Positions 37,501-50,624 of a stretch of 64,000 bases of DNA are shown one piece after another (position 1 is the stretch's first letter; each line of letters starts with the position of its first letter). The notes under the pieces were generated by a model. It worked only from the letters and a program-made list of their open reading frames with translations, did no database searches and was not told the origin of the DNA. A program made the position numbers and the translations under genes. The stretch spans positions 882,110-946,109 of the forward strand of contig JH720308.1 in assembly GCA_000231825.2 (NCBI GenBank), in the 5' to 3' direction. Source of the stretch: Tetrahymena elliotti 4EA. Taxonomy: Eukaryota > Ciliophora > Oligohymenophorea > Hymenostomatida > Tetrahymenidae.

Positions 37501-40500
37501 ATTAATCATGAAGAATCTTGACTTTTACAATTTAATCAATCTCGTCTGAAGTATCGTCATGAGCAACCTACAAAGACTCTTCTCCCTCTGTCTCTTTGAT
37601 AGGATATCTCTAAACCTAAACAAGATTCTTATTCAGTATTTCTTTATATTTATTAACAGATTTTTTGTTTTATGAAGGACTAGCAATCACATTATTCTAA
37701 GAGTTATCTTATTTTTTATTAGCATCTATTTTATTATTTTATTATTCTAGGGGTTAAATTTACCCAGTATGTTAATTTACTAATTGGTTTTCCTTTGACT
37801 TATCCTCTGTGTTTATCTCATTTAGTAATTCTTCTTAATAGTTAAGATTTAGAGAATTATCAGGATGTTGTTAATCTTACTGATTATTTAGATTGCTTAG
37901 AGGATTAAGATTTTTGAGTGACCCTTAATTAGATTTTAATTGTGCTAAAATGCTGTTCTAGTCATTTATGCTTTCATCATATGTGTAATTTTATGGATCT
38001 TTTTAAATTTCTTCATTTAATAAGATATGACTAGTGTCTTGAGCTTTTATGAAATTTGAAATATCTGTATTATTTCTATTTGGTGTATTCATTCCAGATT
38101 ACACAGCTTTAGAAGATTTTTAATCACTTTAAGTATTTTAAGCATAGCTTATATCTTCTTTTATTCTTTGATTAGTTGATGAATTTCTTTTTTCTTAATT
38201 ACCTTTTCCCTATCCTTTTGTCTAATGGTTAATTAAATTCACTTAATCTTCTAAAAATTGTTTATCTTCTCCATCAACCATCTTTGATTTTTTATTTCTA
38301 TTCTTCTGTTATGCTTTACCATATTCATAGCTTTCACACTCATCATCACTATCCACTTCACTCTCTAAAACCTCTTAATTGTTTTTATCTTTGGAAATTT
38401 TATCATTCTTTGAATTTTTCTAGTTTTTTTTAGACTTTTTTTGGTTTTCATAGCTATTATTATTATCAACTTATTCATCACTTTCTTCTTCCTCCTCAAA
38501 GCTGTTTTCTTTTTTGTTTCTCTTTTTTTATTTTTTTCCACCTGAAATTGTATCTTTATTTTCATTTTAAATAATTATTCTTGCTTCTGTAATTATCCTT
38601 AATTCATTTCCATTTTATTCCCTTATTTCTCTGATAACTACTCCATCAGTTCTACCATTAGTTTCATTTATTATTTTATAGTTTTAATCAATATTAATTT
38701 TATCTTAGCTTTATTATCCTTTACCATCCTACTATTTATCTTTATTATCTTTTTATTCTTACAAATTATGATTAGATTAATTGAGATTTTATTTATCTTC
38801 TTGATTTATTTTACTTTCAGAAGAATTTTTAATCAAGCTTTCACTATTATTTTCATTATTTAAGTATTCTTTTTGACTCTTTGATATTTTAGAAGTATCT
38901 TAACTATTATTCTGATCGGATTTGATTAATTATGACTATTTTTATTATTATGAACTTTCATCTTTGTCTTTTTGATTGAGGGACTAGTCTACAGATTGCT
39001 TAGATTGATTTATATTTTAATTTGTTTTTGAAGATTTATTATTAGAAATTAAACTTTAATTTTACTAATCAATAATCTTACTATTATTTATGCTGTTTTC
39101 ATTTTTTAAATCTTTCTTTGATTAGCTTTTATTTATACTACCTATTTAATTGATTTCTTTCTAAGTATTATTGGAATCATTTTTCTAATTATTGCTTTTA
39201 TTTTAAGAATTATTAATTTCTTTATTATTATTAGATTAATCTGATTCATCTTTCTTATTAACATTTTTCTAATTTGCTTTTGAAGATTTGTTCTAAGAAA
39301 CTTATGTTTAATTTAACTAATCAGCACTCTAACCGTTGTGTATGCTGTTATCTTTTTCTTTCTCTTTTTTTGATGAATTTTTATTAAAACTTTCTGTTTC
39401 ATTGGCATCTTTCTAAGATTGATTTGGAAGAGACTATTAATTTTACTAATTATTGCTTTTTGAATTTTTAGAGTGAATCATTTAATCATTTTCAACTTTT
39501 TAATTAGACTTATTTAATTCATCTTTTTTTTCTTAAAAACTCTTTTCTTGTTAATCATTCTTAAGTTATTAATTACTAATTGATGTGGAATCTTATTATT
39601 ATTATTTTATTTAATCTGAACTATTTTATTTAATTTGTTTTTAAGAGTGTAATTTATTATTTAAAATATCTTATTAAGTTTATAAAATTTAGCTTTTAAC
39701 TCCGTTTTCTTTTGTAGACTTATTTGATATCTCAGAATCCTTTTTTACATGGCCATTTGATTCATTATCTACTTTTTTCTATTGTGAATTAGTATCTTCA
39801 TTAGAAATTACTTTTTATGAGTTTTCTTCATTATTTTTTGATAAATGAGATTCTTTATCTGCAATCGAATTATTATTTTTAATTTTATTTTAATTTTGAG
39901 AAGGTTGTTAGTCTTTCTATTTTAAGCCTAGTTACTTCTCATCTATACTAGATTATTGTTATGAGTCACTGCTTTTATTTTTACCTGCCATATCTGAGTC
40001 AATTTCAATACTTTTATCTTATTTGATTTGACTTAAAGCAATTCTATCATCTATCTTTTAATTAATTTAATCATCTTCACTATTTTATTTGCTTTGGTTA
40101 TTCAATTATTTCTATTCTTTTATTTTACTTTAGTTATTTTAATCAGCTATTTCATTGTTATTTTTTTATTATCCATTTATTTAATTAGTACTTGTGATTA
40201 AGGGTGGCTTAGAAGAATTCTGATTGTCACTAAAGCTTTCTTTTTTATATTTTTTTTTACATGATTGATTTACCTAATCGTTATTGTTATTATTACTATT
40301 TTAGTTTTCTTAACTACTACTATCGTTTTTATTACTATTTTTATCAATTTTATTAGATTAATGTTGTTGGTTTTATTTTTATTGGTTATCTAAATTAGCA
40401 TTTTAGTTAATATTTTCTTTCAGCTGTTTATCTTTTTTACTTTCGGATTTATCTTAATTTTCTAGTTTTTGCTAAATACTATCTTTTTAGTTTGGTTAAT

Positions 40501-43423
40501 TTTGATTTTAATTTGTGTTATTTTCATTTTCTTTTTTTAAATTTTTTTCAGGATATTGTTCAAAGCTGCTTTGACTCTTTTTAGAAGACCCAGTCTATGA
40601 AATAGTTTTTTTTCTTATTTAAGTTTTAGAACTGCTTCTTTATTATAGATTAGAATTTGTTTGATTTTAAAAATTACTTTCATTATTATAATTGTTTAGA
40701 TTTTGAACAGATGGGTTTGCTGAAAAGCTTCCACTGACTCCTTCTTACTATATATTTTAATTACTTTTTTGTTAGTTTTAAGATAAACTCATAGAGTTCT
40801 TTTAATTAGATCCTTCATTATTTTCATTTCCTATTTTTTGCTTAGTAAATGAAGAAGTGGATCTACGAAATCCTGATTAACTATTATTTAATGCACTGCT
40901 ATTTGTTTAATTAGGATTTTGTTTTTAGTCATTAGAATTACTGTTTGTTGTTCCTTATAATCTTGAAGAATTTTATAATTAACTCCCATTATTCTGAGTG
41001 ATTTTTTAAATTACTTTTGCATAAATACTGCTTGTGTTTTTATTTTATGAATTTTAAGTTTTTTCTGATAAAGATGAATTATTGATTCTTTTGGGGTTTA
41101 CCTCATTGTGAAAACTGTCATTAATATCATCTAGTCTTATTGTTTTTTACTTTTCTCCATTGTCTTCATTATTAATGATATTACTTAAACTATATCCAGT
41201 TACTGAAGCTCCTGTAGTTCCAAGAGCATCATTTTGAGTATTGCTACTAGTTTGTTAACTTCCTTTTATTGGGAGATGAGACTAACGAAGCTTGTTGTTT
41301 GCTCCCTCTAAATCGCTATCTTCTAAATCTTTATTCTAGTATCTTTTATTTTATTTATGAGCTGAATTATTTTTCTCTGGTTTATTTTATTAGAACTAAA
41401 GATTGTGATTATAATCCATTTATTATAATTTACTTTACTTTTTAAACATTTCAGTTACATCTACTTCTTCCACTTCATCTCCAAATTCCTCAAATTGATG
41501 AGATATTTACTACACATAAAAAGGATTGTTATTTCTTTACCTAGGAATACTTTTCTAACTATCTGTCATATAATGATAACCTTATTCTGGAATTTCATTT
41601 AACTTACTACCTCTACCACTACTTTTGCTTCTTTTATCATTTTTTAAATATATTTGCTTTATTTATTCCATTTTTTCCTCTTATTTTTGCTTTAGTTAGT
41701 TTCTTTATCCACTTTATTTAGACTTAGGTCTACTATTTAGATTTCCATTTGAATTACTTGTTGGTGAAGAAACATTTTTGTTTGGAAGATTATTCTAATT
41801 ATTATTCAGACTTGATTGACTGCTATTATTTTTTTCATCATTTAATTTAGCAGCTGAATTTGTTGCACCATTATTGAAATTCTATCCACTGTTATTTTTT
41901 TTACTTTTTGAATTTGTTGGAATTTAGTCAGGATTGGTATTCATAAAATAATATTAATATTTATCCATTTATGGCTAGGTGTAAATATCATTTTCTGTTT
42001 TGAAAACAGCTTCTTAGGTTGATAAAGCATCAGTTGTTAAATGTTATTGATTTGGCTAGCTATTCAAAGGCATAAATTACTAGCTATTATTAGTTATCAC
42101 TTTGTTTGCTGAAGATATTTACTTAAATTTATATTTACTTGAACTTAAATTTTCTCTACTATTTGTATTGCTTCTGAAATTAGGATAAACTTTTTATTCA
42201 TTGTCTTCTCTACCCTTTTCTATAGATCCCAAGTTTCCTCTGTGAGTTAAAGATGAATTTACTTATCCTCCACCCCCAGTCTTATATTACCTTAAATTTG
42301 GAGTAAAGCTTCTTATCTTGACACTTTTGTTTTACTATAAATTAGTATTATTCCCATTAACATTTTTTAAATTATTTTTAACGGGAACACCAACTGTCTA
42401 ACTTAATCCAATTAAATTTTATTAAGCACTCATATCATCTGATGTTAGTCCTGAATCTCCTCTTCTTAGGGGAATCTAAGGGATGCTGTTTTAATCATTA
42501 GGTTATAAATAATTATTAGTAGTCTGATTCTTTCTTGTAAAGAATGATCCAGAGTTTACATACTTTTTAGAAAGATAAAATTAGTTGTTATTTTATTAAT
42601 CTTGAATTTGAGCATCACTTAACTGATAAGGTGTTCTTCGATTGGGATTATTCCCATTATTTTAATTAGAGTCTTATGCATTTTTATTTGGGTTATTCAT
42701 TGTTAGATTGTTAAAATTTTAGCTTGTTTATAAATCGTTTGTATAATTCAATCTAGAAGATGTATTATTTTCATCCCTTCGATTTCCATGATAGCCTATT
42801 GAAGATTTAACTCCATCCCTGATATAGTGCGAAAGCTTTTACAAATTATTTGTGTTATTTATAGACTATAAGAGCTCGCTGTGCTAATTAAGATACTCGT
42901 TTAAAATAATTTTGGCTGCATCTGATTACTAATGAGGCTTTATCAACTATGGATTATTCCCTTATATTAACAAATTATTACTAGGGTTCATTTGACTATT
43001 TTAAGGCTAACTTATACTATTTTTACTTGATCTTTGCCCGCTTTTTGAACGCTAAGATTTTTTGCTTTCATAGTGATTTCTATTTGGATTTATACTAGGA
43101 ATTTTAAGAGGCTCTTTCTATATCGATTGGCTTTATGCTTAGTTATGAAACTAATCTAAGTTCCTAACATCAATTTAGAAAAATGGATTATCAGCGTTAT
43201 CTAATAAATTTTAATGCTTGTGGCTATTTTAATTTAATATTTAATCATTATTATTATGATTAAATCCACCAAAATTAGAAGTTGATTAAGGAGTATAATT
43301 TCTGTCTTTGCTAATTTAATTATGATTCATTTAAAAGCCAGTTGATGCCATTGCAGCATTTGCTGTTACATTAGCATTAGCATCCCTTTTTTTAACCTAT
43401 GAATATAGCGATCTTTCTGTCAT
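34523..43423 (-). CDS. Giant Asn/Gln-rich protein with C-terminal pseudokinase and helical repeats
   Basis: One uninterrupted exon of 8901 nt runs from ATG 43423 to TGA 34523-34525 and encodes 2966 residues. I followed the frame throughout, and the spacing to internal landmarks is a multiple of three. Residues 1 to about 1850 are almost wholly Asn, Gln, Ser, Lys and Asp (countless TAA/TAG codons). About 1850-2140 is charged and more ordered (LRIQQNKRRLRKINRRPHI). Residues about 2145-2380 form a kinase-like domain with FAADLYALGVTLLCF at the F-helix. The catalytic-loop position reads CLGNIQIEHV and the DFG position FFNLTKA, so no catalytic residues remain. The last 560 residues are helical and TPR-like (LLSGKLKWILNHK; AKVLILLGDFFAEDS). 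It shares its layout with the gene at 15741-20585. The function is unknown. Confidence 0.78.
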
Positions 43424-44636
43424 GCTTTTATATATATTTACAAGTCAATTGCTTTATTCAATAAAAACTAAAATGGTTAAAGATCTTTATAATCTACTTT
43501 TTTTTGTTTGTATAAAAAAATTAATAAATGAAGGTTATTAAAAGAATATTTTGTAAGTCAATCAAAAATGTGAAATTATCATTTAGTAAATATCACTAAT
43601 TGAAATCAATAAAAAAATAAGTTGCTCTGATTCCATACGCTTATTTTTAGTTAAAAATAATAATGATTTTTGAATGATATAAATATCATTTTGTTTAATT
43701 TTTTGCTTTTTTGAAATTTTCATAAATTATAACTAACTAAACCAAATATCGTTTATCATTATTCATGTATTTTCTATGTTCATAAATACTCACAAAATAG
43801 GTATTTCTACACCATAAATTAATATTATAAAAAAATCTCTGACCATCAATAAATCATATATTTTTATAAAATCTTTTTCTTTTTCAATCAATAAATTTTC
43901 AATTCAAAATTTGTTCAAAAATAAATGTTGAAAAAGATTTAATTAAAATCAAAAAATATTAAATATATCTACATTTTGATATATTTAAAGTAATTTTTAT
44001 AATAACTTGAGTAAGAAAAGAATAATTTTTTAGATATTTAATTTACCAAAAAAAAGAATTTTTTAACTTTTTTTCATTTTAGATTGAAAAACTAAAAAAA
44101 TCTTCTAAATTTAAATTGTAACTTAAAATTTAATTTTAAAGTTTTTGAATAAAATAAAAATAATTAATTAATAAGCTTTCAAAATAAAATTGCCATAGCT
44201 ATTTTTAAAACCTTTAATTATTAAGAATAATTTTTGTTTTTAGATGTAAAATGATGTTAGAAAGAAAGAAATAAAAGGAATAATTGTTTATTTGTTTTAT
44301 TAAAATATTATCTAATCAGTAAAATAATCTTAGCAATCTAAAAATAATTAATATTTTCAAAATAATCTCAATACTTTTAAGTTATTTAATTTCTTACTAA
44401 AATTATAATTTTTTTAAATGGTTAAGTTTTTAAAAGAATCTCAAAAGATTTGATTAAAAATTGAAAGTTAAATTGACGAATGTTTCTTAAATTTTTTTTG
44501 AAGCATAAAAATCACTTTACTTGTTTTTTAATATTTATTCAAAGAATCGTAAAAAGAGTAATTTCAAGTTGTAAAAAATCACTTGAAAGAAATAAAAAAT
44601 AAATTTTTTTTTAACAAGATAAATCTTATATTTAAA
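43424..44636. other. Spacer and promoter of the giant gene
   Basis: These 1.2 kb lie between two minus-strand genes. The stretch is very AT-rich, with poly-A and poly-T runs. No coding frame or RNA gene is seen. Confidence 0.55.
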
Positions 44637-47600
44637 TCAAAAAGAGGGAGTTTTGCTATTATGGTATAAGTGATAAGCCTAAATATTTTAAATTTAAGAT
44701 TCTTGAATGTGCCTTTTTTTCTCTGAAATTCTTTTTTCTTAAACTTCTAAATAAAAATTAAGATTTATAGAATCTTAAGACTCTTTCATATTAGTTTATT
44801 ACTTTTAATGCTTCTTGCTAATATCATTCTATTTTAGATCAATAAAAATTTTTTATTAGCTAGTTTACAGATTACTTTCTTCTGTACTCTCTTCATTATC
44901 TGCTTAGTTACAAATGAATTCTTCTTTAAATTACTTTGAAATCCTATTTTAATTAAATACATATTTTATTTAAAGTTATTTATTAAAGAGAGAAAAATTT
45001 ACTTCAAAAACTATTTTTTTATGTGTTAGGCTTACAATCGCATGTCTTCCATCTTATTTAGTAAAGAGGTCTCATTTTTGAACTTTGTTATATTTATTTT
45101 TGGTAATACCCTTTTTTTACCTTCTTCCCCTTAGTTTTTCTCATTGTTTTCATTTTTAAATGGTGACTAGTAATTTCTTTAGACAATATCTGAAAAAATA
45201 GACTAACTTAATTTTTCTTCACTCATGATAGAATTTAGCTTTGCGAGATTCTCATAAAGTTATTGATCTTAGTTTTTTTTTTAGTTAGAGTTAAACTTGA
45301 GAACAGGGCTTAATGATGTATTTCTCACTTTTTTTTCTGAAAAGGTAATTGGTTAAAGCATCTCATATTGATTTGAAAAATTCAAAAGTTCATTCTTTAC
45401 TTTTTTCCCCTTTTAATCATATACATTTGTTTAGTTAGTTATTTTATTTTGGGTAGGAGAATCAAATTAATTTATTTACTAATATTTCCCACTATTAATA
45501 ATCTGTTATTAACTGTAAGGACTATCTGATAAGCTTTAATTATACACTTGAACTTAAGTAATTTTATTATCTTTGTAAACACAAATCTAATCATTAAAAA
45601 TTATAGATTTACTTAAAATATCTTTTTCAGTTGATGGAGTAGGGATTTTATTAGGTTTTATAAACTTAATTGTATTTGGTAAATTTTAAGAATTAAGGCA
45701 TATTTTTTGTTTATTTTCATTATGTGGTGTTTTATGATCCGATTATATAGTAGCATTTTATTTATGTTATGATTTGGGAGATTCCTAAATAGGTTTGATT
45801 TACTTTGGTGTTTAAAGAGCAAAATTATTATTATCACGTGCACGTTACTCTTGATTCTAACTTTTTAGGCCTTCTTAAGTAATTGAAAATGAACTACTTT
45901 ATCTAGCATTTGGAGATAAAATACTAAAGCTGCTATTATTCTTAGTCTTGTTTAATTAAGGAATTATTATTTACTAATTTTCTATGTGAATCTAATTTTA
46001 ATTATTATATTATTTTTATTCATTAAGCTAAAGCAGCTATGAACCTGAAATAGAGTTTGATAGGCTTTGGTTAAATATTTTAAGCATTTCATTTTTTTAT
46101 GGTGAGGAAGATCTACATTTCAATTATCTTGCCTCAAATAAAGCAGAATTAACACTACATTTTTACATTTTCATTACTTCTAATTTACTTGTACTTACAT
46201 TCTTAGGTGATAGTCCTTCTTCAATGCTGACATTCTTAGAATTTTCATCATTTAATAATTACAATTACCTTTCCTTAATATTCTTTTCTATCTGCTATTA
46301 ATGATTTTTGTTTTATTCTTTTTACAGCCTTTTTTAAAATGTTTAGGTATCTTCTAGATCACTATCATCTTCTTAATTAATAAATGCTCTTGATTTTTTT
46401 AATTAATAGTCCATTTCTATAAGCTTTAAATTAAAATCACTAAGTATTTATGATGCTTTTTCCTTAATAGCCATTTTATTATTTGGAGATCTGTTATTTA
46501 CGCCAATACCAGATTGACTTAATTTGATATAATCTTCTTCTTTCTTAACTGGTATGCTATTTATTGATGCTTATTATTCAACATCTTTTTTATTTTCAAT
46601 TTATATTTTATTTGGACTGATTTCTTTTACTTGAAGAATTGGTTGTCTTTTCAATCTGATATTCTACTTCTTATGAGCATCTCTTAATATTTGATTTGTA
46701 ATGACATTACTTCTTGTCAAAGAAGCATTCTAAGGGATAATTTTGTTATAATATTACAAATTATTCATGTTATCAATAATTGATTTATTCTGCTTGACTT
46801 GGATTTGCATTTTTGGAGAAGGTGAATAGTCAGCTTTCTATTCATTTAATAACTCAACTTATTTTAATTTGTATTGATTTTTATTTTTTAATTCCTCAAT
46901 ATCTTCCATTAAAACCTTTTCTTCATTATTTGCTTTTTACATTTCTACTTAAGTGCCATAAAAGAAATTCACTTTTTTTTAATTAAATTATTATTTATTA
47001 GACTTTAATGTATCTTATCTCTGATTCTTTGTGAAGCCTTACCTATATGAGCTTATGTCAGATTATTCATCAGAATAATAATTTTCTTCTTAAGTTTTGG
47101 AACGTTTATTAGCTATCTTTTATATATTTTTTATATCTATTTTATTCCTTTTAGCATCAAAGTTATCCTTACTTTCATACAAAGAATTATTTTTTAATCT
47201 CTAACTCTCATTTAATGAGTTACTTCCTTCATTAGTAAAACGAAGCAGCTTATTATTGAAATATTATTTTTAGTTCTTATACAAATTTTAACTGTATTTA
47301 AGACTTTCAGAATCAGAAATTTAGTCATCAGATGCTTATGAAAATCTTCTCAATCTTGTTTTAATAGAGAGTTATTTATCATTTTAAAATTCCTATCTTA
47401 ACTCTTTTAAATGGGACAGGTATTTATTCATTTATTGATAAACAATATTCTGTTCTTATACAGACAAAGGTGAGTTTTAATCTACCTTTTCATCAGGCTA
47501 TTTAAGACATTATGAAATAGGCTTAGAATAAATATGATAGAGAAAAATATCGAAATCTGTTAATTTATAATCCTTCTCTTGCCTATTAATGCAATTAATA

Positions 47601-47698
47601 ATAGTTTAAATATTTTTTTAATTCCTAGCTTAGTTCAACCTATCAATTTTGAATCCCCATTTACTGAAATTATCATGTTTTGGTTTACGCAAAGACAT
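44637..47698 (-). CDS. Asn/Lys-rich coiled-coil protein (hypothetical)
   Basis: The gene runs from ATG 47698 to TGA 44637-44639. One 59-nt intron (44944-45002) leaves 3003 nt, or 1000 residues. The N-terminus (MSLRKPKHDNFSKWGFKIDR, then INCINRQEKDYKLTDFDI) looks folded and is the best conserved-looking part. A coiled coil follows near residues 270-320 (LMEDIEELKNKNQYKLKQVE), and most of the rest is disordered. The final exon is charged and helical (EVQEKRISEKKRHIQES). The family is not recognised. The gene starts only 178 bp downstream of the stop of the next minus-strand gene. Confidence 0.7.
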
Positions 47699-47876
47699 TA
47701 ATTATATATTTAGTTAGATTAAATTGTTATTGTAAATAAAATATAATTTTGTGAAGATAACAAACAATTTTATTGGTTTGATAGAATCACCAATAATTAT
47801 TATAATAAATTCAAACAAATATTGAAGAATATAAAATCTTATTTCAAACATAGTAACCATTTATTTCTAACACAAT

Positions 47877-48518
47877 TCATTTATCTTCTGAACTGAATCT
47901 TGTTTTAAGCAAGGCATATAACTCTATTGATTTTATTATTATACTAAGTAATAAACCTAATTAATATATTTTTATATGTAATTAACCTTTATTATTCTGA
48001 ATTTTAATTTGGATTGATGTAATCAAAATTCTTAAATTTAGATTTTTAAGATTCGACCATATCATACTTTCTTTTTTCAAGTGAAAAAAAAATATTACTC
48101 TTTAATTTTGGTAAATAAAAAAATATCTTTGATTAGATTTTCTTTTCTTTGATATTAATTTGATTAACTTTTTGCTCGTCCACCATTGGCTCAAAAACTT
48201 TAATTGATTGATTTATTCTTTTTTTTTTGATTTTATTAAATACACGATCCATACATTTATTTTGAATTTCTTCCTTAAGAAACATTAATATTTCATCTTG
48301 AACATAATTTAATTAATAAATACTTTTGAAATATAATATCGTTATTTATTTAGATAATTACTTTCTGATAGCTGAGTAAAAATTAATTTAAAACCTAAAA
48401 AATTAACAAAATTTTTTGTTTGTAACTTCTAAAGAAGATTAAAACAATATTAACAGAAATAATCATATAATACTCCAATCTCCAATACCCTTCTTTAATT
48501 TAAATTGATTGTTTTCAT
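47877..48518 (-). CDS. Small protein of unknown family, 177 residues
   Basis: Three exons (48518-48362, 48296-47987, 47943-47877; introns 65 and 43 nt) join in phase to 534 nt. The N-terminus (MKTINLNQRRVLEIGVLYDY, FCQYCFNLLQKL) has a Cys-x2-Cys pair and hydrophobic helices. The middle is basic (DRVFNKIKKKRINQSIKVFE). The C-terminus is helical (IELYALLKTRF) and ends at TGA 47877-47879. The globular composition, unlike that of the giant neighbours, argues for a real protein. No family is recognised. Confidence 0.6.
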
Positions 48519-50624
48519 ATCTTTTATAGTAAAATAAAATATTGAGTTGAAATACATTTAAATAGATAAGTTACTCAAATTATCCATAAAAATGAAAATA
48601 ATAGACCTGATTTTAATATAAAAGATTGATTTTAAATTATTTAAATGTTTTAATAGATTTTGCAACACAATGAAAATAAATATTTACATCTTAGAGATTA
48701 AATAAGAAATATTATTTTCAAAGAATATGGCCATTAAGATATTCAAATTGTTTAATTAAAATTTATTAAATTTATAAAAGGAAATTGGGAAGAAATAGCA
48801 ATTTTCGTCAATAAAAATTGGATCGCTATTACAACGGATAGGACATTTAAGGAACTAATACAATTAAAAAGTTCTTCTAAATGTAATCATTTGGTTTTTA
48901 GTTTTATGAATCTGTAATGCACCTGATCTTAATGTTAAAATGACTTACAATTTTAAGAGAAATGTTCAAAATAATTAATTAGAAATTGAGTCGAATTTAT
49001 CAGATCAGTATTTACTTAATTTTTTTACAAATACCAATAAATCTTAAAAATTTACCTATCTATCTTAAAAAAATTTTATTAAACTTAATTAAAAATATTG
49101 CCTATCCTTATATTATTCAAAAAATCAAGTAAGAAAAATATTTAATTACTATGCTTTACATTTTTCAAATCTGATATTATTCGACTCGGTGCATCTATAA
49201 TTATTATTCTTCTCGCAAATTCGAAAAAATATAAATTTATAGCTTTAAAATGATTCGTATTCTTTCTTGTGCCTTTCATGAATAATTTTAATCTGAAATT
49301 AAATTTAAGCATTTATTTGTAAGTAAATTCGCTAAAATTTTTGTGATTTATTTTAAAAAAACTGTTCAGTTGGGGGTGAAATTAAGAATACAGAATTTTA
49401 AATATTATATAAAAATCTAATTTAACTGAAAGAATGGAAAATTTTTTTTTAATAAAAATATTTTAGCTGAATTTGGTTAAAGACAAAACTAATTAATCTA
49501 CAAAAATTTTTTAATTCACTATAACAAAAAAATAATAAAAATTAAAATAAGTGTAAATAAATTTTGTTACTTATTCATTCCACCTATTACATTAATTTAT
49601 ATCTTTTTTGATTATATTTTTTTGATAACAGACCTAGTTAAGATGTTCCCTATTAATGATTAGTTTTATGCTTGTTTTAGATTTTTTGTTTAAACTGTTC
49701 TTTTCTAATAAAATAAAGCTAATTTAAAAAAATTTTGAATTTTAAGACAATAACCGTTTTACAAATTATATTTGATTGTTTCTTTGATGTAACAATCTAC
49801 TTGAGTATAAATATAAATTTGGAGATTACATTCTGAATATAAACGTATTTAATAATTAATTAATGTTTTTATATTTTAAGTTTCTTTTTCACTATCTATT
49901 AGATAACTATTATGCTTTATCTTTCTGATTATTTAATTGTTAGGCGGGTTGATATCGAATCTGTAATTTATTAAAATAGATAAATGGATATTAGAAATTG
50001 ATTGGGGTTTATGAATATTCCTAAGTATGAAATAGAAGACTAAAATAATTAAAGAAGTTACCAAAATGAAAAACCATACAAACAAAGTACTCTTGAAGTG
50101 AAAATTTCATTTATTACAACTATCTAAATATCACAAAATCAAATACCCTAAACTATAAATAATGAATATACTTAAATGTAATCTTTACTTTACATAAAAA
50201 TTGTTAATGAAAATTTACTTTTCTGGTATACGATTATTTAATTTGAACAGTTTGAACGGGTTAGATTAATTTTATCGTCATAATTTAATAGAATTAGAAG
50301 AAAGCTGAGAAGCTTATTTATTGATGAAAACTATCAAAGCTTTTATTAATTGTTTGTAATGAAATTAGTAGCTTAGAAATATGTATCCAAAAAAAAAATT
50401 AATATAAAGAGGTAAACTAAAGAGACTGACTATTCATAATAAAAAAATAAAAATAAAAATCAAAAAATAAGTAAAAAAATCAAATATTCTTAATTAATAT
50501 TTTTTCTTAAGATAAAACCATCTTAACTACATATTACTTGAGCAACAGGACCCAAACCTTCTCATTCACTCACCTAAGCTTCCTACAAATTTTTATTTAT
50601 TACCTTTGAAAAAAATTAAATAAA
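48519..50624. other. Divergent intergenic region, 2.1 kb, with weak open frames
   Basis: This lies between the small minus-strand gene and the plus-strand gene at 50625. Two ATG-started ciliate-code frames occur: 48670-48909 (79 residues) and 50011-50541 (listed separately). With TGA the only stop, frames of this size arise by chance in AT-rich DNA, so the first is not called. Confidence 0.45.
50011..50541 (+). CDS. Possible small gene, 176 residues
   Basis: An ATG-started frame ends at TGA 50539-50541, 84 bp before the next start codon. Its composition is fairly gene-like (PKYEIEDQNNQRSYQNEK; FEQFERVRLILSSQFNRI), but the last 40 codons look like AT-rich leader of the next gene. There is no known domain. 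It could be a chance frame. Confidence 0.28.

Noticed and set aside
48670..48909. ATG-started ciliate-code frame of 79 residues
   Set aside because: Two other frames over the same bases look equally protein-like, so there is no real coding signal.
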